Assembly (NCBI GenBank): GCA_015680685.1
Contig: MNCI01006000.1
Coordinates: 199,287-263,286, forward strand
DNA length: 64,000 nucleotides
Direction of reading: 5' to 3'
From: Gnetum montanum
Taxonomy: Eukaryota > Streptophyta > Gnetopsida > Gnetales > Gnetaceae
A program made the position numbers and the translations under genes. Below are positions 1 through 10,642 of the stretch, piece after piece. The notes under the pieces were generated by a model. That model was not told the DNA's origin, did no database searches, and was given only the letters and a program-made list of their open reading frames with translations. Each line of letters starts with the position of its first letter. The first letter of the stretch is position 1.

Positions 1-753
1 CTTAATAAGCTCTTGGATTTGATGGGTTCATAGTTTTTATAGTTGACCTTGGGCATATACTCCTAAGGTCTCTCTTGTTTCATTACGTAGCTCATCAATG
101 ATATGGTACATTAGCCTTTCCTCAGAAAACCCATGGCCTGGACAATTTTTTGACAATGCGTAATATCTTTCTAAGGCCATGTGCAAGGGTTCATGTTTTT
201 CTTGTTTCCATCCTTGGATTTCTTTCCTTAAGGCTGAAACTCTTGCGTAGGTTTGATATTTTTTGTTAAAGACATCTACCATTGTTGACCAACATCATAT
301 TGAATTTGGTTTTAACGATCTATACCATACTTTAGCTTGGTCAACGAGTGTCATGGGAAAGAGCTTGAGTTTTTGCCAACTGTTATCAATGTTATTCCAT
401 GTGCAGGCATCGTAGAAGGCTAGTAAATGTTGATGTGGATCTAAGTCATAGCCTCTTGAAAATTTGTGAAAGTTAGTTAAATCGAGCCTGGGTAGACAGC
501 TCTCTTTACGATGCCTACGTGAGATTCAAACAACCTCTTGTATTTGCGTTAGGCTTGTAGTGGCTAGTGGGGGTTCATCGTCATTGTGTAAGTTATGTCT
601 CATTGTGTTGGGATGACGTTGTTTTTGTTCATGCTTATAGGAAACTCCCACTTTAGGTTGTATACTCCAACCTTCATCACTATATAGTTTGTTGGTTCTC
701 CAATGAACTTCCTCACTAAATGTGGCATTATTATTATCTTGTAGGAGAGACAT
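1..753 (-). pseudogene. Athila-like gag fragment (decayed)
   Basis: Capsid-type Gag remnant of a Ty3/gypsy element, read from 753 downwards and leaving the window at its left edge. One frame runs through the whole segment; the only breaks are stops near positions 525, 290 and 36. The middle shows the usual plant retrotransposon Gag pattern: an LKLFPMTL stretch (about 340-370), KVWYRSL (about 310-330), then a region with ALRKEIQGW and ETRETLG (40-240). A second copy of the same Gag type is at 46359-46619 (shared GHG/GHGY, ETR.TLG.YAQG). The start is taken at the ATG at 753, about 120 bases after the primer-binding site. Protease and pol would lie outside the window. Confidence 0.8.
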
Positions 754-870
754 GGTTGTGTGTAAATTTATGTGTGACTTTTTAATAATTACTATTTTCT
801 GAAAGATATATTTTTAAGTTATTATACAGCGACCTTGTATGATATAACTAATCTAGATAACTAGCACCAT

Positions 871-887
871 CCCTGAAAATGGCGCCT
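871..887 (-). other. Primer-binding site, tRNA-Asp type
   Basis: Read on the minus strand this begins GGCGCCATTTTCAGGG, a degraded match to the complement of the plant tRNA-Asp 3' end (GGCGCCGTTGCCGGGG). It lies two bases inside the LTR end at 889, as expected for a minus-strand element. Athila/Tat elements commonly use this primer. The better preserved equivalent is at 48014-48029. Confidence 0.7.
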
Positions 888-1329
888 ATGATGAGTGGTA
901 AGGTACCCCTACACTCAACCATACAAAATAAGCGTCGCACACGTGATCTGGTCGAACTCCATAGATGGACTAGTTGTGGCACCTAGATAGTTATCCTTAG
1001 GCCGTAGTTCACTATCTTCCCACCTAGACTAGTATTGCATATGTCAGTATGGTTTAGTCTAGATGAGGTGTATGATGTGTTTCCTAATCTATGCTACTCT
1101 TGAAGGCAGTGGAAAATAATATTAACTAAACTACACGAGGAGGAAAAGGGTAAGAAAATATAATCTAGCCTAAGTGCGATGAGCAATCGATTCCTTGATC
1201 AACCGTACACATCTTGGACCTCGTGCATGACTACCACTAGGACTACCAAGCATAGATCCTAGGTACACCACTGGGATTACCAAGCGCAGATCCCAAATAC
1301 ACCACTNAAGAAACAAGGGAGAGCCGCCA

Positions 1330-1339
1330 CTTATTTATA
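1330..1339 (-). promoter_or_regulatory. TATA box of LTR-A copy 1
   Basis: TATAAATAAG on the minus strand, 16 bases from the nearest palindrome of the cluster. The same word in the same place occurs at 31748-31755 and 42595-42604 (TGTAAATAAG at 48750-48759). Transcription would run leftward into the gag at 753. Confidence 0.65.
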
Positions 1340-1355
1340 GATATGGCAGCGCACT

Positions 1356-1447
1356 GCGATATCACATAAGCGATATTGTAGGGAAAGACGCGATATCGTG
1401 GGGGATGCAATATCGCATCGGACGCGATATCGCATACGCAATATCAC
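1356..1447 (-). promoter_or_regulatory. U3 palindrome cluster (six GCGATATCGC-type sites)
   Basis: Six 10-base sites at 1356, 1370, 1390, 1407, 1424 and 1438, spaced 14-20 bases apart: GCGATATCAC, GCGATATTGT, GCGATATCGT, GCAATATCGC, GCGATATCGC and GCAATATCAC. All are one or two transitions from the perfect palindrome GCGATATCGC. The cluster lies just upstream of the TATA box. Paired binding sites for a dimeric regulator are one explanation; this is inferred. Confidence 0.7.
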
Positions 1448-1472
1448 GGTCGATGCTCAACGTGTCTCATCA

Positions 1473-1552
1473 TGTATGTAACTATGAGGCCACTATGTGT
1501 TGCAATGAGTTACAATCTAGGTTTGCAAGAAGCTACAAAGCACAATATACCT
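1473..1552. other. Unassigned spacer
   Basis: About 80 bases between LTR-A and the LTR-C copy. No motif, ORF or repeat was recognised. Confidence 0.4.
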
Positions 1553-2227
1553 AGCATAGGGACACCTCTTCTGAGCTTACTCATTCCTATAGGTAGTTGA
1601 TTATAGGTTTTGTGAAGGTAGAAAGATGTCTTGAAGGTTAGAGAGACATCTTTGTTAAGAGTTGGGAATTGATAAGAGGCATCTTATTATGAGGAGAAGA
1701 AATATTGGTAGATGAGGAGACATCTCACCTTAGGAGGAGACATATCACTCTAATAAGATATATCTCACATAGGCCAGAGATATCTTTCTAAGGTCTTTAA
1801 TGATGTAAAAGTTTTGAGTTAGTTCCAAGTTTGAAAATAGCTACAAAAGATGATAACAAGATGGAAACAATTGGAAATCTTCAATTTAAGCATGAGGAGG
1901 ATTTACCTAGGATTCTTATATTGTATTTCATAAATATTTATGTCATGTATAATTATTTTGATATGTGGAATTAGATGTATTGAGAGTTTAGTACATGAAA
2001 TATTGCATGAGTATGTATGCATCTCTATGGTCAATTTTGTGTCTGACTATTATAGCTCTCTATGTATGTTGTATTTGCATCTTAGTCCTATGTTTGTAGG
2101 AGAAATCTCATTTAGTTGTACCATGCATTAAGATCAATTATTATGTGGTTGTAGAGCCTCATGCTCTACAATGTCATTGAGCATGTATGTGTGATGTTGT
2201 AGGTTGTGAAACCACTAATTTCTAATT
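1553..2227 (+). repeat. LTR-C copy 1
   Basis: Homologous along its length to 32655-33435, starting near the CTCTTCTGAGC stretch and ending at a GGTTGTGAAACCA stretch (GGTTGTCAAATCA in the other copy). From 1625 to 1790 it holds a run of AGACATCT / AGATATCT words in both orientations. It is followed directly by an LTR-B copy. Ends are approximate and no target-site duplication was found. Confidence 0.6.
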
Positions 2228-3671
2228 TCAACAACATGAAAAGTTGCATGTTATAACCAATTTTTCACAATGTAGCCTTCACCCATGAAACCCAAGGAAA
2301 AAATTCATTATAAATGTGAAGATTATAAGCCATGGGGGGAAATCTCACATAATTCATACTTTTGGTGCTGAAAAATGCCTTATAAGTGGTCAAAGCCTTA
2401 TTCCCCAAGTGAAAAAAGTTACCTAGTATTTATATTTGTGCTTTTGGATGGGGGAGGGTCAAAAATGCCTTTTTGAATGTCAAAAATGAAAATTTAATGG
2501 GTTTTATGGGGGCATACACTTTTCTATGTTGGAAACACTTGCAAGAGAAAATATTACCTACCCCCAGTGTGGAGAGGCAAATCTTAGTGTGGAGAACTGA
2601 GGGGAGACATAATGCCCAACGTGGAGGAGTTTGGTCTTCTTTTCCAACAGTGAAACCCTCACCCTTAGCATGGAGACTTCTCACCACAGCATTGAAACTC
2701 CTCTCCCCTAGCATGGATGCTACATGAACAAGATTTTTGCATTCTAATGGCCTCAAGTTTGGCAAACCACTTCAGTAAGGATGGTAGAAGGCTCAACATG
2801 GAAGATCTACCTCCAATGTAGAAAGTGTCCTCTCCATTACTATTTATAGTAAATGGAATGGTCATGGAGGATTAGTGCTTACTATACATAGTAACGCCCC
2901 AAATTTGGGCACCCATCTCACTTGTACAAGGCAAAACTTTGTAGCAATTTGCAACCAATTTGAAGCAAAAAACATGGCCTAAAACCTATAAAATGAAAAC
3001 CCCAACACCCCTTTTAGGTTTGACACTTTTACATTTTTAAGAACATAGCAATTTTGGCTTTCAAGAGCTCTTGCAACCTTGTAAAAACATATGCTCTTAG
3101 AGCCTCCTAGTGTGGAACCTTTGCAAAATTTTTATAGCCTTTGTTACCCCCCCTGAGACTCGTAGATTTTTGGTGTCAACGCTAAATTTTTGGGACTTCC
3201 AACCTCTAGTGTGGAGTAATCTAATAGCCAAAATTCTCACTTTTCTTATCACCCAGTGGTGATCCAATTGTAGATCTAAAGTTTCCATAGAGAAGGTTCA
3301 AAAGCATTAGGATTGTGGAGCAGATCACATCAACTTCAATGGGCTTTGAAGTCCTACCCCAGTGAACCCCTCTTTTCTCTCTCACAGGCATTTCTTATAC
3401 ACCATTTTAAAAGTCATTCTTTATTATTTTAGTAAAATTTTAAAGTTTCATTTTGTGTGCAATCTGCATTTGCTTTCTATTTTATAGATCTATAATTTTT
3501 GGATTTTAATTTCTCAATCCACCATTTTGCTTTTTGTAAGTCCCTAGGTGATCTGTCAAACCATCTAGAGCACTTTAAATCCCATTTTTTTGGAGGCCCT
3601 AAGGATTGAAGATTGAGGTTATTGCACTGGATCTATTGGTTTTTTAGTAATCAATTTTTGAAATTGCAATA
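2228..3671 (+). repeat. LTR-B copy 1 (solo or orphan)
   Basis: Same sequence family as 24304-25754 and 30413-32418, from a TGTTATAACC region (2249) to a TTGCAATA end. It contains the shared CTATTTATAG TATA-like word at 2840-2849 and the AGTGTGGAG / AGCATGGAG motifs seen in the other two copies. No matching internal region lies beside it, so it is probably a solo LTR or a remnant. Short ORFs inside it are not coding. Confidence 0.7.
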
Positions 3672-4599
3672 GTTTTCTGGCACTAGGAGGGCCTCTGCCT
3701 AATTTCTTCGTAAAAAAATTGTCTTTCCCATAGCCAATGTTGCAAGTTGAAAGCATTTTTTTGATTTTTCGCAACCAAAACTTTGAAAAACCAACGTTGC
3801 CCATTCCCCTTTATGATAGATACTGCAACATAGAAGTTTCAGGTGGTTGGGTGATGACTTTTCATAGCAGTTGCTTTGAATTTTTCAGCCCAAATCTAGC
3901 ATTAAAAACTTTCACCCCTTTTTCTTTTTCCTACCAATTTTTTTCAGTTTCCAAAGTGGATTGTGAAATCCTTCCACAAATCATCAAGCCTTTGGAAGTT
4001 AGCTTACCCCCATCTTTCCTGGTTGAGAAAATTGGCAGCCTATTAAAACCAAGTTCTAGTGGAAAAACACCAACTTTTCACTTTGGCTTCCAACCTTTTT
4101 TCCCTCATCAATGTTTGATTAGAAAGGTGTGAGATTCTTCCCATCTCACCCCCCTTCTTCCCCACCTACCATATCCAATGTAAAGGAAGTTAAGGGGTTG
4201 GCATAGGTGAGGCTTGTTACGAACTTTTCCAACTTTCTATTTTTGGTAAAGGGGAAAACCCCATTTACCTCCCCCCCTCACTTACTAATTATAGAAAGTG
4301 CTCCATTTTCAAGAATTTTTTCTTTCTTTGATCATTTTTGAATTCCAATTATTGTGTTGGGATTTACCTCTATCTTTGCCTTTTATAGCCTATTTTGAGC
4401 CATTTTTAGCACTGTAACCATGTCTTTCTAGTAGTCCACTAAATTTCCTTTCACCTTCATTGGTGAAGGTTGTAGCCAACAAGCCATGAGGGTTTACAAT
4501 CCCAAAGACCCTACTATCATAGAATGTAGGTAGTCTTTAGGATTAGGAAGAAAAATCTTGACTTTATGGCAATAAATGAAGGTTGATATAACTACATTT
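3672..4599. other. Unassigned region before the Tat-like gag E1
   Basis: Pyrimidine-rich, low-complexity sequence. A 131-codon open frame at 3737-4132 shows no recognisable domain and a Phe/Ser/Pro-rich composition typical of T/C-rich DNA. It could be the 5' untranslated region of E1, but no LTR end or primer site was found. Confidence 0.35.
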
Positions 4600-6540
4600 A
4601 TGCCAAAATGTAGGTTGGCATGCTAATTCCATGTTTGGAAGCAGAAGCCAAAAGAGAGTTCAAACTCATCCAACATAATGATAAAGAGTACATCCCTTCT
4701 CCTTATGACAAAATACCTCTGAATGACATCTATGTGGGTATCCTAGCCTAATTGATTAAGATGGAGGAAGAGGATGACAAGCATAGCTCAAAGGAGCAAT
4801 AGGAAGAGGAGGAAGAATTTAGGGTAGAATCTGAGCCCAAAAACATCCTAGAGGAATTGTTACAACAAGCAATCCCAAGGTCATTAAGCCTTAAATCATG
4901 CCTTTTTTTCTCCATGGGCATGGTACTGTCATCTTCCACTTCTTCCTACCCTACCACAACTAACCCCACACCGATAATAGCCATGCATCAAACTTAATTG
5001 ATGCCACAACCCATGACCTATAACCCATCAACAGGCTTTGCCACACATCCCTGATCTATGTAGCCATTGATGGTGGTTTTCACCATAGTAAATCCACTAA
5101 CTACCCTGTGGGATCCACTATGGGGCCCTAAACAACTTAGGGGTCACACACCCCATTTACCCCATTTGTGCCTCAAGTACCAACACAAACATACTTATCC
5201 TTGTTTGGTTCACAATCTATGACCATAACGCAACCACTCCCTTTTGTATTACAATCCATAGTAAGGTCACAAGCCTTACAAAAAAAGCCATAATCTTATG
5301 TGTAAGCCCCATGGCCAATAGGACCACCACAAAGACTAAATCAAGCCTTCTAGATGATCTATGACTTGATAGAGGAGTTAAAGAGGCTTAAAGCCTCTAC
5401 TTCCCAAAGTGTTAAGATTATGGACTTCTACCAAGATGATCCTATTAGTTATGTGTTCCAACCCTTGACACTTCCTCTTGGTGTCCGTATTCCCCAGTTC
5501 AACAAATATAATAGAGAAGGTAACAACAATGCTCACCTTATAACCTTCTAATTTAAATGCTTACTATTGTAGTCGTGGCCTTATACTATCATGAGGAATT
5601 TTTCTATTTCCTTAATGGGGAAATCACTTGATTAGTATCATGTATTACCTAGAGGATCTATATCCTCTCTTGCAGACCTTATAGCCCAGTTTGTTAATGG
5701 ATTTAAGTATAACTTGAAGCCTGATACCATGCTTGGCCAACTCATGAAGGTCAAGTAGAGATCCATTGAGCCTATACAAAAGTTCATCCAATAGTGGAAT
5801 GTACTACTAAACAAAATACCAAAGCCCATAGTCAAGACCCATCTTTTGGCCATATTCAAAGGGGTGGTTAATGACTTTATCAAGTTAATACCATACTACC
5901 TTGATCCATGGTCCCTTAGCTAAGCATTCTCTTAAACCAAGAACATAAAGAACACTGCGAAGGCTAGTCATGACCTAGCCTATGTAGCTTACAAAAACCA
6001 ACATACTCAAAAGGAAAAAGAAAAGAGTAAGCGTAACAACATGACCATAGCAACAGTGACCAAAGAGGCAAAGACCACTAACTAGGGGCCAAGAAACAAC
6101 CCATCCAAGGCCCTCACTAATAACCATGATGACCAACCATCAACCTTTGGAGCCACTACATTAACTATAACTAGGCTAGATTTTAAGCAAAAACACTACT
6201 TTGCATTTGAAATCATCTGAGTTTCTAGATTAACTATTGAAGAGTGGTAACATGTAATACAATTAAATGACTAAAGTTTCTCAAAAGAAGCATGAGTGAC
6301 TATGAAAAATAGCCAAGGATCCTACTTGAGCAACAAAGAATTATCCCCAATTGCCTAGGTACTTCAAACTAGACCACTTTTGCCACTATCACCAACTACT
6401 TGGTCATGACACAGACTTCTACCTCATGTTCAAGGATGACTTGTATATGATGATAGATAGGGGAGAGCTAGTCTTAGATGCTTCCAACACAATTAGTTAA
6501 TGTAAGTGTACAGGGACTTGTTGAATGCTAATAACAGCCC
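4600..6540 (+). pseudogene. Tat-like gag, copy E1
   Basis: Decayed Gag of a Tat-lineage Ty3/gypsy element. The region at 5354-5551 (FYQDDPIS, then IPQFNKYNREG) matches E2 at 12836-13168 (FYQDEPIS, then LPHFTKYNDEG). From 5630 to 5990 the frame holds FKYNLKPDTMLGQLMK and a long helical stretch. Near 6370-6480 lies a Tat-type finger (CHYHQLLGHDTDFY; the last Cys is now Tyr) followed by MIDRGELVLDA. Stops are frequent: LDWY in E2 is LD-stop-Y here, and SLSQAF is SLS-stop-AF, direct cases of Trp and Gln codons becoming stops. The start and first 250 codons are poorly defined. Confidence 0.75.
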
Positions 6541-7177
6541 TTATGTTATTTCACCATTCAATGTCAATGATAATTAGAGACTAGTAAGGGAACCATTCAT
6601 GATCCAGGTATCCCCTCATGATGAAAGGGCCTCTTCAAATTCCATTAGCTCAAGACCCCCTTTTTTTGTGAGAGTACCATTGTGGGCACTTCCAAGAAAA
6701 CCTTCTATTATCATGGTGCCCTAGCCTAACATAACCCCACTAGTTGTAGCCCAATCAACTAACATGACTATAAAACAACCTTCTGTGGTAGCTATTTTGT
6801 GCAAGTACCTCACAACCAATGATTGACAATCAAAAAACCTTAATGAAGCAAAGTAAGAATCATAAGAAAAATCCTAGAAACAAGCAGGAGGAGGCATGGA
6901 AGGAAGTGGATTCACTCAAGCACACTTCCATCTTGGCTATACCCATGACCTCTTCTACTTAGCCTACTTCAACCAACAAGCCACAAAAGGATCCTAAAGC
7001 CCATAATCAAAACAAAGAGAAGAAGCCCCAACAACAATCACCTAAGCCCAAATTTCGCATTTTGGGGTGCATGGAGGAAGTGAAGCACAATTGGAATGAC
7101 AAGCCGATGGCCAATGATAAAAGCTTCCTTAGTCCAATCATCAATTCAGACAATATCTTAAGCAAAAGAATACAACT
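6541..7177 (+). pseudogene. Tat-like gag-protease linker, E1
   Basis: Low-complexity Lys/Gln/Pro-rich linker (6950-7080 encodes KPQKDPKAHNQNKEKKPQQQ) followed by an ILGCMEEVK segment. The inverted copy E3 has the same arrangement at 17955-18218 (basic Pro-rich stretch, then LLGHMEEVK). Stops and probable frameshifts are present. It joins the Gag finger to the protease in the next feature. Confidence 0.6.
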
Positions 7178-8060
7178 TTGAGCTTATGTGATGTGATCAT
7201 GACTTCCACCATACATCATGAGGCACTAGTCAAAATGCTAACTTCCATCCCCATTAGTGAGCATATCCTTGCTAACAAGAAATTCATCCATGCAATGATG
7301 ATTCCTCCTTCATCAATGAAGGAGAAGTCAACATCCCTAGTATTTTGTGATAGTGAAATCAAGGTCAATCCCAAAAATGGTGAGGTAACTAGGGCTCATA
7401 TGTTCATAACCATATGTGTAGGATAGTTTAAAATGCATCAAATGCGTGTTGATGATGGAGTCACAAAAAACGTCATTCCATGCACCATCATTGAATGCTT
7501 GGGCTTGATTGAACAAATATAGTTTATAACAACTGTAGCTCTCAAATCCTTCAATGGATCAAGGGTTGTTGTCAAGAGGTCTATCTCCTTAGACTTTGTG
7601 GCAGGGGAATAATTCCCCACAACCACCAATTTCTTGATGGTTGAGGAGGTGCTAGGGTTCAACCTTATTCTTGGAAGACCTTGCTTGGCTCAATTATGAG
7701 CTGTGTCTTCACCTATTTACCAAGAGATTTACCTTCCTTATGAGGGAGGTGAAATTATCATTCATGGTGATAGTGTAGTTCCCTTGGCTATCAAGAATGT
7801 AAACATAGAGCAAGGGTTTGGAGTGGAGCTTTAAGAGGAAACTCCAAGCCATGAAGTCCATCAACCCAAGAAAGAGGAGCAGTCCAAGAACAACAATGAT
7901 GGACAATGGGATGTTCATGGGATGAACACCCCTTCAACATCATTAGTGAAGGGGAAGGTGAGTACAAACTTGTGTAGAAAAGGCCTTATATATTTCCTAA
8001 CCTATCAAAGATTAGGAAAATTCTATACAAGTAATGTGCACTCCTACTCCTTCTAAGCTA
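7178..8060 (+). pseudogene. Tat-like retropepsin plus C-terminal extension, E1
   Basis: Aspartic protease remnant. LVFCDSEIKVNPKNGEVT precedes the active-site region VDDGVTKNVIP, where the family has D-(S/N)-G, and NLILGRPCLAQL is the conserved Ile-Leu-Gly-Arg flap end (about 7650-7695). The last 300 bases encode an acidic extension also present in E3. No RT follows; instead there are tandem repeats and the antisense ORF, so E1 looks like a gag-protease-only element or a deletion product. A stop at 7424 splits the domain. Confidence 0.75.
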
Positions 8061-8312
8061 TGCCCTTATGACCTTTTATAGTCATTTGTACCATAATTGT
8101 TTAGCCCAAGTTTTCTTTTTGTTGACCAATTATTGCCTTTTTCTTATGTTTTATTTTACTATTTACGCATATAGCCTATGAGTTTATTTTATTTGCATTT
8201 TCATTTATTATAACCTTATTTTTTCTCTATTTTCTTTATTTAGCATGATATAAACTAAAAAATAATAAAAAATTTAAAACATAAAATCATCAAAAAGATA
8301 TAAGTTTCTCTT
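8061..8312. other. AT-rich non-coding stretch
   Basis: T-rich sequence with no ORF or clear repeat. It resembles 19250-19445 in composition and in its position just before the same short tandem repeat, so it may be the Tat-element 3' untranslated region. Confidence 0.35.
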
Positions 8313-8460
8313 CAACCTTAGTCTGCTAAGACTTTAAACTAGCAACATGGCTTGCAATGGCCTTAAGCTAGCAAAAACAATCACATAACATGCTTTTCCT
8401 TGGTCTTAAACTAGTAAAATAATACAACCTACACTCGCCATGACCTAAAACTAGCAAAAA
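8313..8460 (+). repeat. Short tandem repeat, Tat 3' type (locus 1)
   Basis: About four degenerate units of 35-40 bases containing a GGCCTGCTAAGGCCTTAAAC-like core followed by TAGCA. The same unit recurs at 19446-19535 and 23215-23385, in each case beside Tat coding remnants. Such 3' untranslated tandem repeats are known for the Tat/Ogre group. Confidence 0.65.
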
Positions 8461-8707
8461 TATCTTTTATTATATTTTTGTTTAGTCTCTGATTGCATTG
8501 ATTAGCCATTGAATTTTATAGCCAAAAATTTCAACATTGCCATTGACAAAATTTATAACATTTACAGTGCTTACTAGAACAACATATATAGCTAAAAATG
8601 AAACCAAAAATTTAAACTTAAAATGCCTATAACATACATAGCCATGGCCACATTGTGTGGCAAAAATGTCCAAAATAATAATAATAACAACCATCTATAG
8701 CATAGTC

Positions 8708-9916
8708 TTAGCTAACAATAGCCATTAACATAAAATTAAAAACAAATAGCCAATAAGTTGTAGATGGAGGATGGTAAGGGGCATTTGGAGGAGGAAGCAG
8801 TGGATCATTCCCATGCACACCACTAGGGTTGCCAATGTCTTCTAATGCTTGAAATACAACAAGACATAGCTAGTTAGTAACAAACAACTAAAACCATAAC
8901 TTAAAATAAAAATAAAACATAAAATGCATCAACCTTGTGGGGACTCCAAATCCATGACTTCCAAGGATAGATGTGGAAGGCCATCCTTTAAATGATGGAG
9001 GATCTAGTCCTCTATCATATTGACCTAGTCAATATCCCCAAGATTAATGTCAGTGAGGATGCCAACCCTATCTACTATGGTCCAAGTAGGAGGCTCTCAA
9101 GTAATGGTAGCCATAGAGGTCTCACTTGCAACAATAGTAATTTGAGAAGTAGGGGTTTTCTTAAAAAGTTGATAGGTACTCTCAACTTGGATCCCTTGAA
9201 TGAACAACTCTCTCTTACACTGTTCAACTAACTCCTTTTTGAGAAACTTTAGGTAGGCCTCACGATCAACCTTATACTGTTGTTTGTGATGCTTTTGTTT
9301 CCTACCCCACTCTAGGACCCATGCACAGTGATCTTTTCAATCCTCAACCTTCTAGGAGATGAGGTTCATTTGCATATGATGTTCTACCATCTCATGTGAG
9401 TGCACTACCTTGTCTCAGATGGCATGCTAGTAGTGGGCCCATGTGATCTCTTTGGTTTGCAATTTCATTGAGTTAGCCACTTGGGCTTCCACAAAGGCCT
9501 TGAAGTCATCAAGCTCTTTGATCATCTCCTCCTACCATTGAGTTTTTTTCCTCAAGGCCACCACCTTCTTCCATAGGGCTGCATTGGACCACTCTAGCTC
9601 CCATGATGTTTTGGCACATAACATTACTAGATCAGTAGCAATCTCATATAACTTCAAGGGTACACTAGAGACATTGGAGGGAAGCTTCGACAAGGAGTCG
9701 ATCTCCATGTCTTGGTTGGGATCCCACTCCATAGAAGACACTACATAACTATAAAATACAATCATAAACATAGTATACAACCTAAGATAGCCATAACATA
9801 AAACTTGTGACATAGCAAAATAACTAAGGCATAGCAAAAGATTTTTTACCTATCTGAAGTGCAACTTGATGCAATCGATTGATGATTGAAACACCACCAA
9901 ATTTGAACTACAACAT
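8708..9916 (-). pseudogene. Three-exon antisense ORF beside the Tat-like element
   Basis: On the minus strand three segments join in frame: exon 1 at 9916-9850 (ATG at 9916), exon 2 at 9740-8934, exon 3 at 8847-8708 (TAA). Putative introns are 109 and 86 bases, have GT and AG ends, and are both phase 1. The sum is 1014 bases, 337 codons plus stop. About nine in-frame TAG or TGA codons interrupt it, but I saw no frameshift. The product would be charged and helix-rich in the middle (about residues 50-230, e.g. EAYLKFLKKELVEQCKREL) with a Pro-rich tail (LLPPPNAPYHPP). I do not recognise the family. Tat elements such as Grande and Retand are known to carry antisense ORFs, which is the best guess; a captured host gene is possible. 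Confidence 0.55.
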
Positions 9917-9959
9917 CTCGACTATAAATTTGCCTTAGTGTCACATGAAGCTATTTTTT

Positions 9960-10570
9960 GCAAATTTTTCTAAGTGTTGGGACCACTACCTTTGAGCATA
10001 GTTAGCCTAGTGGAGAGCGTAGTCAGCACAAAACCCAATTTTTGTAGAAAATTTTTTTAAGTGTTGAAACTATGCTCTACATTTCCCCAAAGCATAGTTA
10101 GGCATAGTTAGTATGAAGAAAACTTTTGTAGATTTTTCCTAAGTGTTCGGACTACACTCTCCACTGTCGTAAAGCATAGTCAGCCTCATGTAGAGCATAG
10201 TCAATACCAAAGGCCAATTTGCAAAATTTTCTAAGTGTCAAGTTAGTTGTTGTAGAATTTTCTAAGTGCTAAGACTACACTCTCCACTATCCCAAAGTGT
10301 AGTCAAGTGTAGTCAACATGGAGGCCTATTTTTAACAGATTTTTCTAAGTGTTGAGACTATGCTCTCCACTAGCCCAAAGCGTAGTCAAGCATAGTCAAT
10401 TGGAAGCTAGTTTTTTTGCAAGTTTTGACAAGTGCTAGGACTATTCTTAACCCCAGTCGGGAGCATAGTCAACCTCCCGTGGAGAGTGTAGTTAGCACAT
10501 AGTCATTTTTTGCATATTTTTTCAAAGTTTTTGACTATGCTCTCCCCTAGTCCAAAGCGTAGTTAGCTAG
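9960..10570. repeat. Tandem array, about 110-base units with inverted GACTATGCTCTCC motif
   Basis: Five to six degenerate units, each with TTTTTCTAAGTGTTGAGACT followed by ATGCTCTCCACTAG and AAAGCGTAGTCAAGCATAGTC. GACTATGCTCTCCAC occurs both as such and as its complement GTGGAGAGCGTAGTC, so the units contain internal inverted repeats. Related words continue at 10840-11040 and 11760-11840. It may be an untranslated-region satellite of the flanking Tat elements. Confidence 0.7.
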
Positions 10571-10642
10571 AATAGCCTCTAGAGGCCTTCACAGTGTAGC
10601 ACTAGCACTTAGCTCAACTCCAACTCACCTCCAGTAAGTGTA

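Larger units (their letters stand above)
889..1472 (-). repeat. LTR-A copy 1 (5' LTR, minus strand)
   Basis: On the plus strand it runs from TGATGAGTGG to CTCATCA, the same ends as the copies at 42068, 48030 and (inverted) 51673 and 54578. It is shorter than the 864-base copy because a single N at 1307 stands where about 300 bases of the longer copy would lie. It serves as the 5' LTR of the gag at 1-753. The end distal to gag carries a TATA box and palindrome cluster, so that end is U3. Confidence 0.85.

Noticed and set aside
2430-2865. Overlapping frames on both strands
   Set aside because: They lie within LTR-B; homologous positions in the other LTR-B copies are not open in the same way.
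3737-4132. 131-codon open frame on plus
   Set aside because: Composition follows T/C-rich DNA, with no domain, no homologous copy elsewhere in the window and no recognisable neighbours of its own.
8313-8460. CRISPR-like array (also 9960-10570)
   Set aside because: Units are diverged direct repeats with no uniform repeat/unique spacer pattern, in a plant retrotransposon setting.
8482-8694. 70-codon hydrophobic minus frame downstream of the antisense ORF
   Set aside because: AT-rich, Ile/Val/Phe composition expected by chance; it starts below exon 3 and has no in-frame link to it.
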